Source of the DNA: Ophiosphaerella korrae | Taxonomy: Eukaryota; Ascomycota; Dothideomycetes; Pleosporales; Phaeosphaeriaceae | Length of the DNA: 58,996 nucleotides | NCBI GenBank assembly: GCA_028456385.1 | Contig: JALNQF010000257.1 | Span: 1 to 58,996, forward strand | Direction of reading: 5' to 3' | Part shown: positions 33,733 to 45,747 of the stretch, in pieces | How the letters are laid out: each line of letters begins with the position of its first letter | Numbering within the stretch: the stretch's first letter is position 1 | Notes under the pieces: generated by a model | What the model was told of the DNA's origin: nothing | Database searches by the model: none | The model's input: the letters and a program-made list of their open reading frames with translations, nothing else | Translations under genes and position numbers: made by a program

Positions 33733-35138
33733 CTAAGCGGATTTGTCTCTCAAACCCAACCCTCCTACACTGACGACAGCTGACTTCACCATGGATTCCA
33801 CAGCCATGCGTATATCGCATTCATGAAGACTGTAGCTGCTATGAAACCACGTCTCTGACTTCATAGAACGAACTTTAACGCAGAGAGCATCGAAACTTTG
33901 CCCGTAAAATGGTTTCCAGAGCCATGGTGACTTGAGATTCGCTGATTTCATTTCCTTCGTCAGTGCGCCCAAGAGCATACTTCCGCACCGAAACGAATAG
34001 ATAGAGTTGATGGGACAAGTGTATGTGGGGCTGATATATGCATCAAGCTGTGTAGTCAATCCAGACAGGATCGACTGGATGGCACGACTCCGTCTGAGGT
34101 CAATCTCATCTGCTTGTTATAAGCGGCATCGACTGACGTAATCAAGATGTACATACCAGTGATCCAAGCCGGGATTGGGAGCCCCAGGTTTCGAACTGGC
34201 TCAGCAGATTGCTGTATGACCACAGCAGTCGCTTCTTTGAACAAGTCTGACAACTTGAAAGTCCAAGATATCCACATCCACAACATCAAGTCCCGACAGT
34301 ATATCGTTGGAACGGGTGTCTTCACTCTCAAGTCCGCCACCCATATACCGACCATCAAATCGACAGATTCGCTACATTCGTAGTAGTCGACTAAAACCGC
34401 GAACTTCGCCAGCATCTCCAGTGTTATTGCACGAGGGACTTTGTAATTGCAGAGATGGAACACGTTCATCAGAATGACGAACGCCTCTTCGTCCCAGTCT
34501 TGAGCAGATATGTGAAACCACCTGTCCTCTGGGTTCCAGCTGGACTCCATCCACCCATTCCTTTTCAGAGCACGGTTAAACCATGGAGAGGCGGACATCA
34601 GGTTGCCTGCGCAGACATGGAAGCGTATTCCCTCTTCTTCTTTGGGCTCCGTTATGGTTTTGGGTCCTGCTTCGGTTCCACGCGTGTCAATTATGATAGC
34701 ACTTGAAAGATCATCGCTGTTTCTGCTCTCTCCTGGTACAACCGTCTCTGGTACAGCGGCTGTCTGCTCAGTACCCGGTGGCTCAGCCCCGAAGGTACTC
34801 TTCTCTATTACCTTTGAGCTTTCTTTAGGAAGAATCGCAGTTGAGCTTGATCCACCATTGTCCGCTGGTGACGTCTCCACTGATGCAAGCCTCCTATTGT
34901 CCACCACTAGCTCATAAGAGCTATTTTCTTGCGAACTAGGGGTCTTGCTTTTCTTCGTCTTCTTTTTGTCCTTTTTTGATACGAATCTCGAGACTAAGAG
35001 TTCCGTTGTAGCTTTTTCCATTCCTACTATATCTGAAGGTATACGTGGACCCCATTCTGCAAATACAATGCAAGGGTTCTTAAGGACGATGACGGTGTCG
35101 GCGTTCGAAACGATGTCGTAAGTAGCTGGGCTCCCCAT
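33733..35138 (-). CDS. BTB/POZ-like fungal protein, 452 aa
   Basis: Two exons, 35138-34157 and 34109-33733, are joined by a 47-bp GTATGT...CAG intron (34110-34156); splicing keeps the frame into a C-terminal part containing LLGALTKEMKSANL and SFDALCVKVRSMKS. The N-terminus (DADTVIVLKNP-like, NADTVIVLKNPCIVFAEW) and FHVCAGNLMSASPWFNRALK match the BTB-type fold of a large fungal family, followed by ESSWNPEDRWFHISAQDWDEEAF and MLAKFAVLVDYYEC. Between them lies a Ser/Lys-rich low-complexity insertion of about 100 residues (roughly 55-165). BTB domains mediate protein-protein contacts and often adapt substrates to CUL3 ligases; no such role is shown here. It is apparently intact, next to a broken TPR gene. 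Confidence 0.8.
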
Positions 35139-36836
35139 GGCTAGAAGAAAAAATCGTGGTTGCGCAAGGCTATAAGGCGTTTAGTGGCTGGAGTTTATTC
35201 AAAAGCTTAACTTTGAGCTTGCAGCATGACACACTTTTACGTTATCGCTCTTAGCCTTGAGCTCGTGTTTGACTCTTAACGTTGTGGAGAGCGATCGATG
35301 TATCTTGTTCGATTATTCTTGCAGTGTTATGCTGGCGATCGAAGCTGGCTGTGTGTAGCGTTGGGGGCGGCTGGGCTTAGCTGTCAAGGGGGAAACGCTA
35401 GGCTCGATCTGGTAGGTGGGGCGTCGTCACCCTTGTCTGTAGTGGGGCGCCAATGTTGTTGCGGTTGCGTTTGAGGGGAAGCCGCATTCGCTAAGCACTG
35501 TTGTAACGGGGGTCCAAGTCGTCGACTACCCGGAGTCCCAAGGGGGGGGTGTTAGGTGGATTGAGAGTTGATGACTAAGGTACGTGTGGTGATCGTGCAA
35601 TGAACTGTGAACAATAGAATGATTCCCAACAGGCGATGTCAAAGTATTGTCGTTCTTGGTCAGAGATTAGATTGCCGATGCCATCCTAATGATGCGCATT
35701 GCTACTGACTATATACCCAGTACTTTCTTAGTACTTCGTTGCTTCGTTGTTTCTGTTTTCGCGAAGTCACGAAGCCGGCTTCGCGGCTTCGTATTTGCCA
35801 AGATCGCGAAGTCACGAAGTCATCACGTGTCTCTATTGTGATTGGCTTCCCAATCGAGCTCGTTATCCCATGGGTCATATGCGTTGTCATCTTCCATCAT
35901 GGGGCTGATTGGTTCCATCTGGTTTTCTCTTGTTACTGCCGTAACAACTGTAGTGATTATAGATACTGTAAGTGAATAGTCTTGAAGTGATGGCCTCTAC
36001 TGCTCTACTGGCTGCTGGCTGAAAAGAGAGGCTGATTGGCCGCAGCGAGCGCTTAGTTGATGAGGCTTGAAAATGGTCCCGCTAACTGTGTGTCTGTAGT
36101 TGGAAAAGGCAAGGCCGGGAAGAAGGGGGAAGCAAGGTAGGGTAGGGCAGGGAAGGCGAAACACCTGTTACTTTAAGCGTGCAAAAAATTGTTTTAAACA
36201 GCTTCCAGGATATGTTATGAGGGCTGACCTCTCGAATAGTCCTAGTTGGAATGTTCTTAATCGAATAAATGAGCAGAGGCGTCTACTTATAAGGCAGACT
36301 CCCTTTATCTGTATGGATGTCTTGCTACCATGGCTTACGAATTGTGGAGTTGCTCTGTTTATGCAGGTAGACGTTAATGCACAGTCTGCGCTCGAGTTTC
36401 CTAGTCGAATAAATCTTTGGCAAGTTTGGTCTATGAGGTAGACGCCTGTTATAAGTATAAATGTTTTGCCGCTATAGTATGCGAGTGACTACTCTCAGAG
36501 TAGGAGTCATGAGTAGTATAGATCTAAGGGTATTTACTAGCTCTACAGCGGATTATACCGCATTGATAGACTTTAAAGAACTCTGTAATTATAATTTAGT
36601 GGGATCTACACCTCCTTCTTCTTCTTACGTCCTAACACTTTCTCCGCCTATCTTTAATGTTAATAAGAGACTAGATTGAGATTAAGCTTATATTTATGTT
36701 AATAGTTAATCGTAAAGGCATTCTTAAACTCCTGCTTGTATCTTAGTGCCGAATTCACAACGTTCTATAGGCTGTCCAATCTCACAGCACCCTTAACATC
36801 GCTATTGCCTACATTACGCGTCAAGATAGGATAGGT
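35139..36836. other. Spacer with short direct repeats
   Basis: Includes the upstream region of the BTB gene. At about 35755-35825 the block CGCGAAGTCACGAAG occurs twice with related CTTCG-rich inverted pieces, which looks like the end of a small repeat. About 36440-36740 is AT-rich with RIP-like stops. The small frames present are unrecognised. Confidence 0.45.
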
Positions 36837-38099
36837 GCGCGGTGTTAGTAGGGCGGCGCGATATTACTGGTCAGCTACATAGGAACCTAGTGGGCGGCAT
36901 CTCAACATGGAAAAGAACGTGGGAAATTAGAGAACCTATCCTAAGCCCTGAGGGCACGAGGGCAAGCAACCATACACGACAGCCGAGCATTAGGGGGAGA
37001 CTGAAGGTATTGCAGCCGCAAGACACGAGGCAGAGCGCCTCTACGATCCTTGATACATTGGCGCGCAAATACGAGGCTTCGAGCACAGCATATACACGGA
37101 AACAAAAGTTCAAGGAAAATAAACATTGGCAAGACGCCATGCACGTAGTCGTCGATGGAAGCCAGACAACGACGTTCCTCTGGGGGCGGATGGCTCCTGT
37201 TCACAGGAGTGGAAGTGGGGCGGAGCAAGGCACCCTTGCAACGCGTCGGCCGCCAGTCAAGAGTGCTAACCGGGCATAGCTGCGGAGATGGCGGCTGAAA
37301 CCGAGTAGGATCCAATCAATCAATCTACAGGCTTGTGGGTTACTCGCTTGGAGGGGCCTTCCACCTCCACTTTAAACCCATCATTGGCGCTGCAGCGTTC
37401 AGCCTCGCTGCCTCCTCAGCCTCGTTGCCTAAGCTGGCCGGCATCTCTAAAGATCAAGACAAAATGATGTGGTGCATGCTCCGAGTGGCCACGTACAACT
37501 TAACTTTTCTTTCCTCTATGCCCAAAAACACCCCTCGCACGTGTGTGTGTGTGTGTGTGTGTATTCTATTATGGCCATGCACCCCATTGAGTATGGGCCG
37601 TTATGATGCACCAGCTAAATACATCTTACACAGCTTTGTTTCCTCCATTTCAGAAGCCAACCGTGAGACCTGCTCGTCCGTTGCCTAACGCCATGCTCAG
37701 CCAAGGAAAGAAAAGAAAGTGATATACTACTGTGTAGGGCAAGCCGTATAGCTTATCAAGGCCTCGTGTCCGCAGGGCATTTCCAGCATCGTGCACTTCT
37801 TAGTCAGCAGCGCACTGGCCGAGGCACGTTTATGAACAGCTTACTAATCCTTGTTCACAAGGCGGGAGAAGGAATACTTACATGCTTCCGCTCTACCGCT
37901 TCCCCTCTTCTTCTCTACTTGTTAAATCTTACTCATTTTAGTTGCAGCCGACCAGTATTCTTTGCGAATTCGATCGTCGCTCTAGCCACCTTTATGTCTG
38001 GCTTTTCCACTGCTCCGTCGATGCTCTGTCCGCCCTCTTGTCTGCTCAAGTATCCTCCTAGCGCGTACGGATGGCTCTCCAAACCGCTGTCCACAATGC
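36837..38099. other. Unrecognised stretch with a GT microsatellite
   Basis: The plus-strand frame at 36842-37279 (145 codons) is Arg/Thr-rich and resembles nothing I know. A (GT)11 microsatellite lies at 37541-37562. The right part may be a further degraded piece of the LINE that follows, but I cannot show it. Confidence 0.35.
37541..37562. repeat. (GT)11 microsatellite
   Basis: An uninterrupted GT dinucleotide run of 22 bases. Confidence 0.95.
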
Positions 38100-38640
38100 T
38101 GTCTTAGCTTTATTCTTTGCTGCTTCTATCGCCTGCACACGAAGAGAAAGTGCGCTATTGACTTTACACACCTGCACTCGCACAACGCTGTCTCTGATGC
38201 CTTGATCTTGTGCAGATAACTCGTTGAGGAACGTCTTGCCCGTCCGTAGCTGCGTGAGGATGGCCCGCCTCGATGCTGTTTAGCTGCTGGTATAGCTCTG
38301 CCGACTTGCCTAGGTGGAACGCTGCGTCGATTCTCCGAGTGAACTTGCCCCGTTTCTGCCCGTTTGGGTGGCATATGTCCTGCTATTACGTTGGCTCTTT
38401 TCATCGCCAGTCGTACTAGATACCAGAGAACACCATCACGTTGCGGCGGCTCCTCGCTTTTCTTTCCTCGTCGCCGCTTTCGCTAACTTGTCTGCCTTCT
38501 CGTTCCCCTCAATCCCCGCGTGTCCTATCGCCCAAGCACAAGGTCTGTGCCGGAGCGGCTCGACCGTCCTCCCTGCTAGCGGTGGCAATATCAAGTATCA
38601 TCTCACATAGGTTGTCTTACAATGATCGCTAAGCGAGCTG
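38100..38640 (-). mobile_element. 3' end of a Tad-like LINE (RNase H region), degenerate
   Basis: The minus strand reads an RNase H signature (AWAIGHAGIEGNEKADKLAKA, with the GH..I.GNE.AD pattern) and, after a frame change, the characteristic C-terminal segment QLRTGKTFLN...YLHKIKASETALCECRCVKSIAHFLFVCRR of fungal non-LTR elements. The reverse transcriptase and endonuclease parts are not recognised, so this is a 5'-truncated copy, as usual for LINEs. At least one single-base insertion breaks the frame (about 38225). Confidence 0.75.
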
Positions 38641-38662
38641 CTGTGCTTTGACTGTGCTGTTT

Positions 38663-41600
38663 TTATGCTACCTCCGAATGGTCCGCTCCCAGCTTCTCCT
38701 TGCTTATCTCTATCACTTGCATAAACAGCTCTTCCGCTGCATCCCACCGTCCTTGTTTCCAGTAAGTCGACGCCAGGTAGGCCATGCTAGCTAGCGTGTC
38801 AGGATGGTCCGCTCCCAGCTTCTTCTTGCTTGTCTCCATCACTTGTACAAACAGCTCTTCCGCTGCATCCCACCGTCCTTGTTTCCAGTAAGTCGACGCC
38901 AGGTAGGCCATGCTAGCTAGCGTGTCAGGATGGTCCGCTCCTAGCTTCTTCTTGCGAGTCTCCATTACTTGTACAAACAGCTCTTCCGCTGCATCCCACC
39001 GCCCTTGTTTCCAGTAAGTCGACGCCAGATAGGCCATGCTAGCTAGCGTGTCAGGATGGTCCGCTCCTAGCTTCTTCTTGCGAGTCTCCATCACTTGTAC
39101 AAACAGCTCTTCCACTGCATCCCACCGCCCTTGTTTCCAGTAAGTCGACGCCAGATAGGCCATGCTAGCTAACGTGTCAGGATGGTCCGCTCCCAGCTTC
39201 TTCTTGCGAGTCTCCATTACTTGCACAAACAACTCTTCCGCTGCATTCCACCGTCCTTGTTTCCAGTAAGTTGACGCTAGATTAGCCATGCTAGCTAGCG
39301 TGTCAGGATGGTCTACTCCTAGCTTCTTCTTGCGAGTCTCTATTACTTGTATAAAAAGCTCTTCCGCTGCACCCCACCGCCCTTGTTTCCAGTAAATCGA
39401 CGCCAGATAGGCCATGCTAGTCAGCATGCCAGGATGGTCCGCTCCTAGCTTCTTCTTGCAAGTCTCCACCGCTTGCATCCCAAGCTCTTCGGCCTCTTTC
39501 CACCACCCCTGATTCCTGTACGTCGACGTCAGGTTGGCCATGCTGGTCAGTATGTCTAGATGCTCCTCCCCAGCAGAAGAGGCCGTGGAAATGGAACCAT
39601 TGTCGAATTCCAACGACACGGAGCTTAGTGAGCCCCCAGATCGGATTCCCTGGGCTTTTGACGACCCCGAGGCATCGTCATTTGAGCTCTGGATGTCCCG
39701 AGGTAAGGAGAATGTCGCAATATGTTCTTGGTGGAAGGCCATGTGATTATGAAGACCGTTCGAGAACGGGCCCGGATCGAAGCAGAATGGGCATTTTGTT
39801 CGGTCATCAGACACAGTGGCTTCTGCAAATGAGGCAAGTTGCTGTGCGTGTGTTTCGGTCAGGTTATCGTGTTCGTTGGTAAGATGCTCCTGGAATGCTG
39901 CCTTGGATTCGAAAACGCAAGATGAGTGCTCGTGGCACTGCCAGACCCGACGATGTCCTATGCGTTCATGTTCAAGCCAAGAGTTGCGACTTGAATAAAG
40001 TGTCTCTGCCGCGGCGCATTCGGGATACGTACAGATGTAAGGCTGAAGATCATGGAGAGCGTGTGCACTTATCAAAGTTAGTCGGTTATAGTAATAATAT
40101 CTGTTACAGGTGACTTACCGCCACCCTTTCTGGTTTCCTTGCTTTGAAGGACATACTACGTAACAAATTTGACAGAGGAACTCAGGCTCCGTAGCTGCAT
40201 CCGGAGGTGGCGGGGGCAATTCGATAGCATCTCCTTCTAGTCCATATGCCGTTGTTGCATATGAGATAACTGTCTCTGTGTCTAGCCTATCCTCAATCTT
40301 AGGATCAAATCTAGTAGCGTCTGTCCCCGAAATGATAGTGGGCGCTATCTGATTGAAAGGTGATAAACCAGGCCTGTCTGCTACAGGTAGCGGCCATCGG
40401 GATGGTAAGGGATCCTTGGATGGAATTGCTCCTAAAGGATCTGGGAGTGTAGTTTTGGTTAAAACGTCGTGGTCTTTTGATAGCTTGAGAGCGTGTCTTC
40501 GCCAGTACGCAAATTGTTGGCGGCGGTGTGTGTTTGCCAGGGCTAAACGACGCGCAAGAAAGTCTTTCTCCATTCTGGGAAAAGGCTCAACCAGTTGCTT
40601 CGCAAGCATCTCAATACAACATTCATTAAGAGCCGGCCACTGTGCATTCCCCGTCCGCTCTAAATCATCTTGGACGGGCAGGTCTTTTTCGGTCGCCTCC
40701 TTTGGTCGAATACTAGACAGGTGCTCGTATATATGTCGGCGATCTAACTCTTCGTAGACAGAGAAAATGTTGACGTCAGTCTCTTTATCAAACTGTTTGA
40801 AGGCCAAGGCTTTCGACCCAATTCCTCTCAAGGCCGTATTGCGAATCTTGAATGACAGACGATATAAGTCCGCTAGAAGGGACTGCAGAGACTGTGCTCG
40901 CATTTCAAGTTCAGTCATCTCATTGTCGCTTTCGCCGTCGTTGCCATCGACGCTTCCTTCGCTGGGTAGGCTGTCGCCGTCATCGAAAGACTGAGTTTGC
41001 TTCTCAAAAGGCAGACGTTGGCCAGAAATCACTTCGGTGCCTGTAATAGATGATTTAGCAAATGATCTCAAGACTGCGTGTTGAGAGTTACGGTGGAACA
41101 TCAAATACTCTGAAACACCACAAAAGGATGAATCTAATTGGCCATCGCCCTACTGTATCTGTGAGAGGGTACTATTTCAAGCCCAGGAGAACGATTCGCA
41201 GTAGCTAGTAAGATGCATTACAGCAGTTCAATACTGAGGTAACTACTTACTCTCGCTCAGTGTTTCTCGAAGACTACTCAGGATCCGGAGGATGGCGATT
41301 CGCATCACACTTGATTCTCTCAGACGGACATCCAAAGAACTCGAGCCTCTCTGTAGTACCCCCAAGTTACCTGCCCAGATCCTAAATCGAGCAAAGGCCG
41401 TCTCGATTTCATGCGAAGACATAGGTGCCTTAATAGATTGCATCGAAAGGTCCTGGGGACGTAAATTAATATCCCCAAAATATTCATTATTCTCAGGGGG
41501 TCGCTGGTGTTCAGGCGGTGCTCTCGTGGTTGTAGGTAAGTTCTGTTTGGTAAGGGTCTCCACATCTGCGGATTCTGCAAGCCGGTGTTGCAGGAGTTCT

Positions 41601-41665
41601 TGGAATGCGGCGATGCAAGATTGACTAGAAGCTGCGATATCTCCAAAATTATCGCTGTTTTCCAT
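38663..41665 (-). CDS. C2H2 zinc-finger protein with seven near-identical TPR units, 936 aa
   Basis: Three exons (41665-41251, 41109-40119, 40067-38663) with GT-AG introns of 141 and 51 bp give one continuous frame. The N-terminal region resembles fungal C2H2 proteins (FARFRIWAGNLGVLQRGSSS; AQSLQSLLADLYRLSFKIR). A zinc-finger block follows (FLCQICYVVC; YICTYPEC; WQCHEHSSCVF...FQEHLTNEH; KCPFCF...LHNHMAFHQEH). The C-terminal 300 residues are seven 42-residue TPRs of the pattern HPDTLASMAYLASTYWKQGR + WDAAEELFVQVMETRKKKLGAD. Units 3-7 are nearly identical, also in DNA (126-bp period). Such high internal identity is known from fungal NLR-type recognition proteins, where repeats are exchanged and reshuffled; here there is no NACHT or NB-ARC domain. 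It is probably intracellular. It shares an upstream region with the divergent DUF7580-like gene. Confidence 0.85.
38676..39560 (-). repeat. 126-bp coding tandem repeats (TPR), seven units
   Basis: Seven in-frame units of 126 bp. The inner ones differ at only a few positions, such as G/N/D after GRW and A/V two residues later. High identity within a RIP-active genome suggests either that short units escape RIP or that exchange is continual. Confidence 0.9.
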
Positions 41666-41901
41666 CTTCGCGGTGTATAGTGAAACCAGATTCAAGTTAG
41701 GAGAGGCTTGATGGAGTCAGCCTAGGGTGCGGGGTAGGTGAAATAAAGCAACGGGTTTAGCCGCGCTTAGCCACACCTCAGCTTGACAGCGTTTCTCCGC
41801 ACATCCAGACTCATATTCGTTTTCTCCCTCCCCTCTCCCTCTGTTCCTCCAGGCGTACTTGAATATCGTGGTGGTCATTTGCCCACTTCACCTGTTTTCG
41901 G
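41666..41901. promoter_or_regulatory. Shared intergenic region of a divergent gene pair
   Basis: The 236 bp between the two start codons must hold both promoters and 5' leaders. It contains pyrimidine-rich sequence (CTCCCTCCCCTCTCCCTCTG, about 41825-41845) close to the plus-strand gene, as is common in fungal promoters. No TATA box is obvious. Co-regulation is an inference. Confidence 0.45.
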
Positions 41902-43762
41902 ATGGTTACTGGTGTAGAAACTGCAGGGCTTGTCCTAGCAGCCATCCCTTTGATAATATGCGCCCTCGAGAACTACGAAAGCGCGATCGGATCCACAAAA
42001 GCCTTCTTCCGCTGGAAAGGAGACCTTTCTAAAGCTACGAATGAACTCTATGTCCTCCATGCAGCGTACGATCAAACACTGCGTGTTCTTCTCAACCCAA
42101 TTACAAGTAAAGAGGACTTAGTAATCATGGTTGAAAATATCAACAGTGATCTGTGGACACGGGGTGACATTGTGGAAGATCTTCAATGCCATTTGGGTGC
42201 AGCATATGCGGCGGTTGTACTGGAAATAGAACAAATAGCGAATGGTTTGCTCGAGATTGTTAAGCACCTCAACATTGCTGGAGCGCAACAGGTATACTCC
42301 AAGATCCTGCAGTACCACTAATCGGATGGACTGACCCGGTACAGCCATTACAGCAGAACCTTCACTCGATAGTACATGCGAACCCACCAGCGTCCTCGTC
42401 CCTTGACCCACGAAAGCGATTTTTCTTCCGAGAAAGAGTGAAATTTACAATGAAGAGGCAGGATCTAAAGGAGAGAATGGATAGGTTAAGTAAGTGCATT
42501 GAAACGCTCACCAGCTTTGCTGAACGAGCAGAAAAGCTGGATGATGGGCCGCCCAGGCGGTGGTGCAAGGTCAAATTTTCGGCCCCTCTCATGTCTATCA
42601 GGGAAAATGCCTGTAAGGTGCACAAGGTCTTGATGTCGCACTGGTGTACGTCACATACGCCACATCGAGCTGGGATTCTCCTCGAAGAGAGATTGCATAG
42701 GCGGAAGCATAGTCGTCAATCGACAAGGGGGGCTTCGGAGCCCATTGCCACTGCGGACCGCTTTGCACTCTGCTTAGACGAACACTTGCCCACTACAGGA
42801 TGGTTAGCGACTGAGTTCCGTGTCATTGAACTGCCTAAATGGTATTCTATTCCTTTATCGTACGGATACGACATGAAAAGCTAACACATGCCACTAAAGC
42901 ACCACAAGCACGGTCACTTTTACAGTAACATCTACCACTCTTCAAAACAAAATTACACCCTACTCAAATCTATCCCAACTCGTTGAGGTTGTTGAGATCT
43001 GTTCATATCTCAAGCAAAGAACCGACCCCGTAGTCGGATTCTGCCTCGACGATTCTGATAAGCTTCGCGCATATCCAGGAGATTTTGGTCAGGTTCGTCA
43101 CTCAGCGCAGGGACTCACTTTAGCGCAAATACTACCCCAGCTTCCTCAAAAACTGGTAAATGGGGACGTCTACCGACTCGCTATTACGTTAGCGGCGTCG
43201 GTGCTGCAGTTGATCGAGACCCCTTGGTTGGATGGGGCTTGGAACAAGAACGCCATTATGTTTACGAGAGTCTGCTCGAATATCCCTGGAAATGTCGACA
43301 TCAAGTATCCATTGCTAATCAGGGATTTCACTCCAGGTATGCTCTTCACGTTGCCATCGTATTGACAAGATACTGACATTCTTAGGCGCTCATACCACAC
43401 CACCAACAAACGCAATGCCCGCAATGAGAGAACGAAGAGCATTACTTTCACTGGGAATCATGCTTTTGGAAATAAATTCCGCCCAATCCCTTGAATCGAT
43501 CCGGATACCACAAGACCTTGGAACCAGCCATACCCCTGACAACGACTCGGACCTCATCACAGCACTTCGATGGCTGTTTGACCAAGAAACGCAAGGAATC
43601 CTAAGTCACGGTTTTGTAACTGCAATTACGAGCTGTTTGCAAGCGTATCTCAATCCGCGCGCTGACTTCTCGGATCGAGAGTTTTGCCGGCATATTGAGG
43701 AGGCTGTAGTAAAACCACTCGAGATGGAGATGCAGGGCTTGCTTTATGGGCTGTGGTCTTGA
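41902..43762 (+). CDS. DUF7580-like fungal protein, 569 aa
   Basis: Four exons (41902-42291, 42354-42859, 42900-43336, 43386-43762) with GT-AG introns of 62, 40 and 49 bp give one open frame. The N-terminus (MVTGVETAGLVLAAIPLIIC) is the short hydrophobic opening typical of this fungal family, followed by a helical region (ALENYESAIGSTKAFFRWKG; DLKERMDRLSKCIETLTSFA). The C-terminal part (AITLAASVLQLIETPWLDGA; ALLSLGIMLLEI) resembles the C-lobe of a degenerate kinase fold, as in many family members. The assignment is from recalled similarity and was not checked. The N-terminal hydrophobic helix recalls HeLo-type cell-death domains. No stop or frameshift is seen. It is divergent from the C2H2/TPR gene. 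Confidence 0.78.
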
Positions 43763-43931
43763 CGGGAAAGCGTATTTAACTTAGCTCTATATTGAATGGA
43801 GCTCCTATGCGCCACTCCACATTTGCGGCCTGTGGTGTTAACAAGCATTTTTTGGGTTATCTAGATGAGTTTACGGCATTACCCACATTACAAATAGGCT
43901 AAAAGGCGTTTACCCGTCCCTCCCTGCTACT

Positions 43932-44300
43932 TTGACCTCTACACCATTCCAAGTAAGCTCGCGAATATCCCACCCTGCGTTTGAGCCAGACCGGCGAGTG
44001 TTGAAGGGGAGAGAGAATGTGCTTGGAAAGGAGAACCCCGACACGCTGACCAGCTTGGCCAACCTGGCGTCGATGTGCAGGAATCAATGGCGGTGGAAGG
44101 AGGCCGAGGGGCTAGAGGTGCAAGCGGCGGAGATGAGAAAGAGGGTGCTTGGGGAGGAGCACCCGGATACGCTTACCGGCACGAACAATCTCACTTTTGC
44201 ACTAAAAGGTCAAGGCTGCAAAGAGGCACGCTGTTTCAATAATTGAAAGATGCTTCCAGATGCGAAAACACATCCTAGGCCCTCGTGGTGGCAAGCCAAA
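43932..44300 (+). pseudogene. TPR gene relic (about two repeat units)
   Basis: The frame carries ENPDTLTSLANLASMCRNQ, WRWKEAEGLEVQAAEMRKRV and EEHPDTLTGTNNLTFALKGQ, the 42-residue TPR type seen in the neighbouring intact gene but more diverged. After a stop a further piece (FQMRKHILGPR) appears in another frame. No N-terminal domain is present. It is on the opposite strand to the intact array, so it is not a simple tandem copy. Confidence 0.6.
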
Positions 44301-44571
44301 ATGGCTCTTGTTGCTCTCCATCCCTCGCTGCGATGATCAACGATTCTCGCTCGTATGCGAAGGCCGGAGCGGAGGACGTCGCATTAGTTGTGAGGTCTTC
44401 GGAACAGGTAAATCCAGTATAGCGATTTTGGCTTTGGTTGACCATATCGATGGTTTGCCTCAGCAGCAACGAATGCTTGGCGCTGTTGCTAAGTCAACCA
44501 ACTCGCCATAATGCAACTACGGCCCCGTTTGCGCGACAGCTATCGCGCAACTTCGCGGCGTGGTGCAACAT

Positions 44572-45747
44572 ATGGCTATGTCTCCGTCATCCCCCATAAC
44601 ACCGAACTCACAGATCACACCGCCTTCGAGTTTCACCGCCCATCCGTTGACGCCGCCGCCGACCGACGAGAAGCCGTTCGCGCAAGTCCATCGGGTTATC
44701 GCGCTTTTCAAAGAGATCCGGGCTGGAAAGCACACCAGGCGAGACCCGTGGACCGAATTTCAGCTTTCGGCGGGAGAGCACAATGAGATAGAGCGGCGGC
44801 TTCGGCGGGACGAGGACCTGTCGGGATACGTCAAAGACAAGATACGGTGGGCACGACGACTGACGACAGGATTGGAGCAGGTATGATTACAACGGCGAAA
44901 CGCACCGCCTCGTCGTTCGGATGCCGACCGGGGTACACGAGCTGTTCATTGACCGAGTAGAAGACGTGATTCGGAGCCAACTGAACACGATACGCAGCGA
45001 ATCAGGCGCGGAAGCCTGCTTCGCGCACAAAGTACGGCCTGCACCATCGACCGAGATCGAGTTTCCTGTACAAGACAGTCCAACTAGTAGGAAATCGAAA
45101 TCTGAACCAGACGCGTCTTTTTGGCATCATGATGCACAATACCCTGGCGTTATCATCGAAGTTGCGTACTCGCAGAAGAAGAAGAGACTAAGTCGGCTAG
45201 CTGAAGACTATCTTCTCGACTTCGACGCCAACGTGCGCGTTGTTGTCGGCCTTGATATTGAATACGGCAGGAAAGGGTCACGTAGAGCGACCTTGTCAAC
45301 GTGGCGAACCCATCTGGAACATACTGCTGATGGAGATGAACTACGAGTAGTCCAAGAGGCAGCCGGTGAGGTATACCGCCTTATCGAAAGACGCATCTAC
45401 GTTATGATACCTGACAGCGTTAGATATTCCGTAACGAGCAAGGAGTCGCTACCGATTATCCGGGCTTGCAGCTGCACCTCAGCGACTTTGCCCATAAGGG
45501 ACTAGTACAGGAAGAGATGGGAAATCTTGATCGAGAATTGAACATATCCGCTCAACAGCTTTGCGAATTTCTTAATGCAGCCGAGGTAAAGGTGCGGCAG
45601 AAGGGATCGCTTAGCAAGGATCCGTTGCCTGCTGGTGTCAAGAAGAGGAAGCCATCAGAAACCCCTCCAGAAGAGATTGCTTCTGCCGACGAAGTGAGAT
45701 ATGTCAAGGAAAGAGGAGAGAGCGGCAAAGCGTATAGCAGAGGGTGA
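44572..45747 (+). CDS. Fungal multicopy-type gene with possible PD-(D/E)XK-like core, 362 aa
   Basis: Exons 44572-44846, 44881-45370 and 45424-45747 join in frame through GT-AG introns of 34 bp (unusually short) and 53 bp. The N-terminus is Pro/Ser/Thr-rich (ITPPSSFTAHPLTPPPTDEK), followed by a conserved helical part and the core EPDASFWHHDAQYPGVIIEV then AYSQKKKRLSRLAEDYLLDF and VRVVVGLDIEYG. The acid in PDASF followed by beta-strand IIEVAYSQK recalls the D...ExK pattern of PD-(D/E)XK or Uma2-like nuclease folds; the Lys position is not canonical, so activity is uncertain. The C-terminus is Lys-rich. I recall this family as repetitive in some dothideomycetes. The copy appears intact. Confidence 0.72.
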
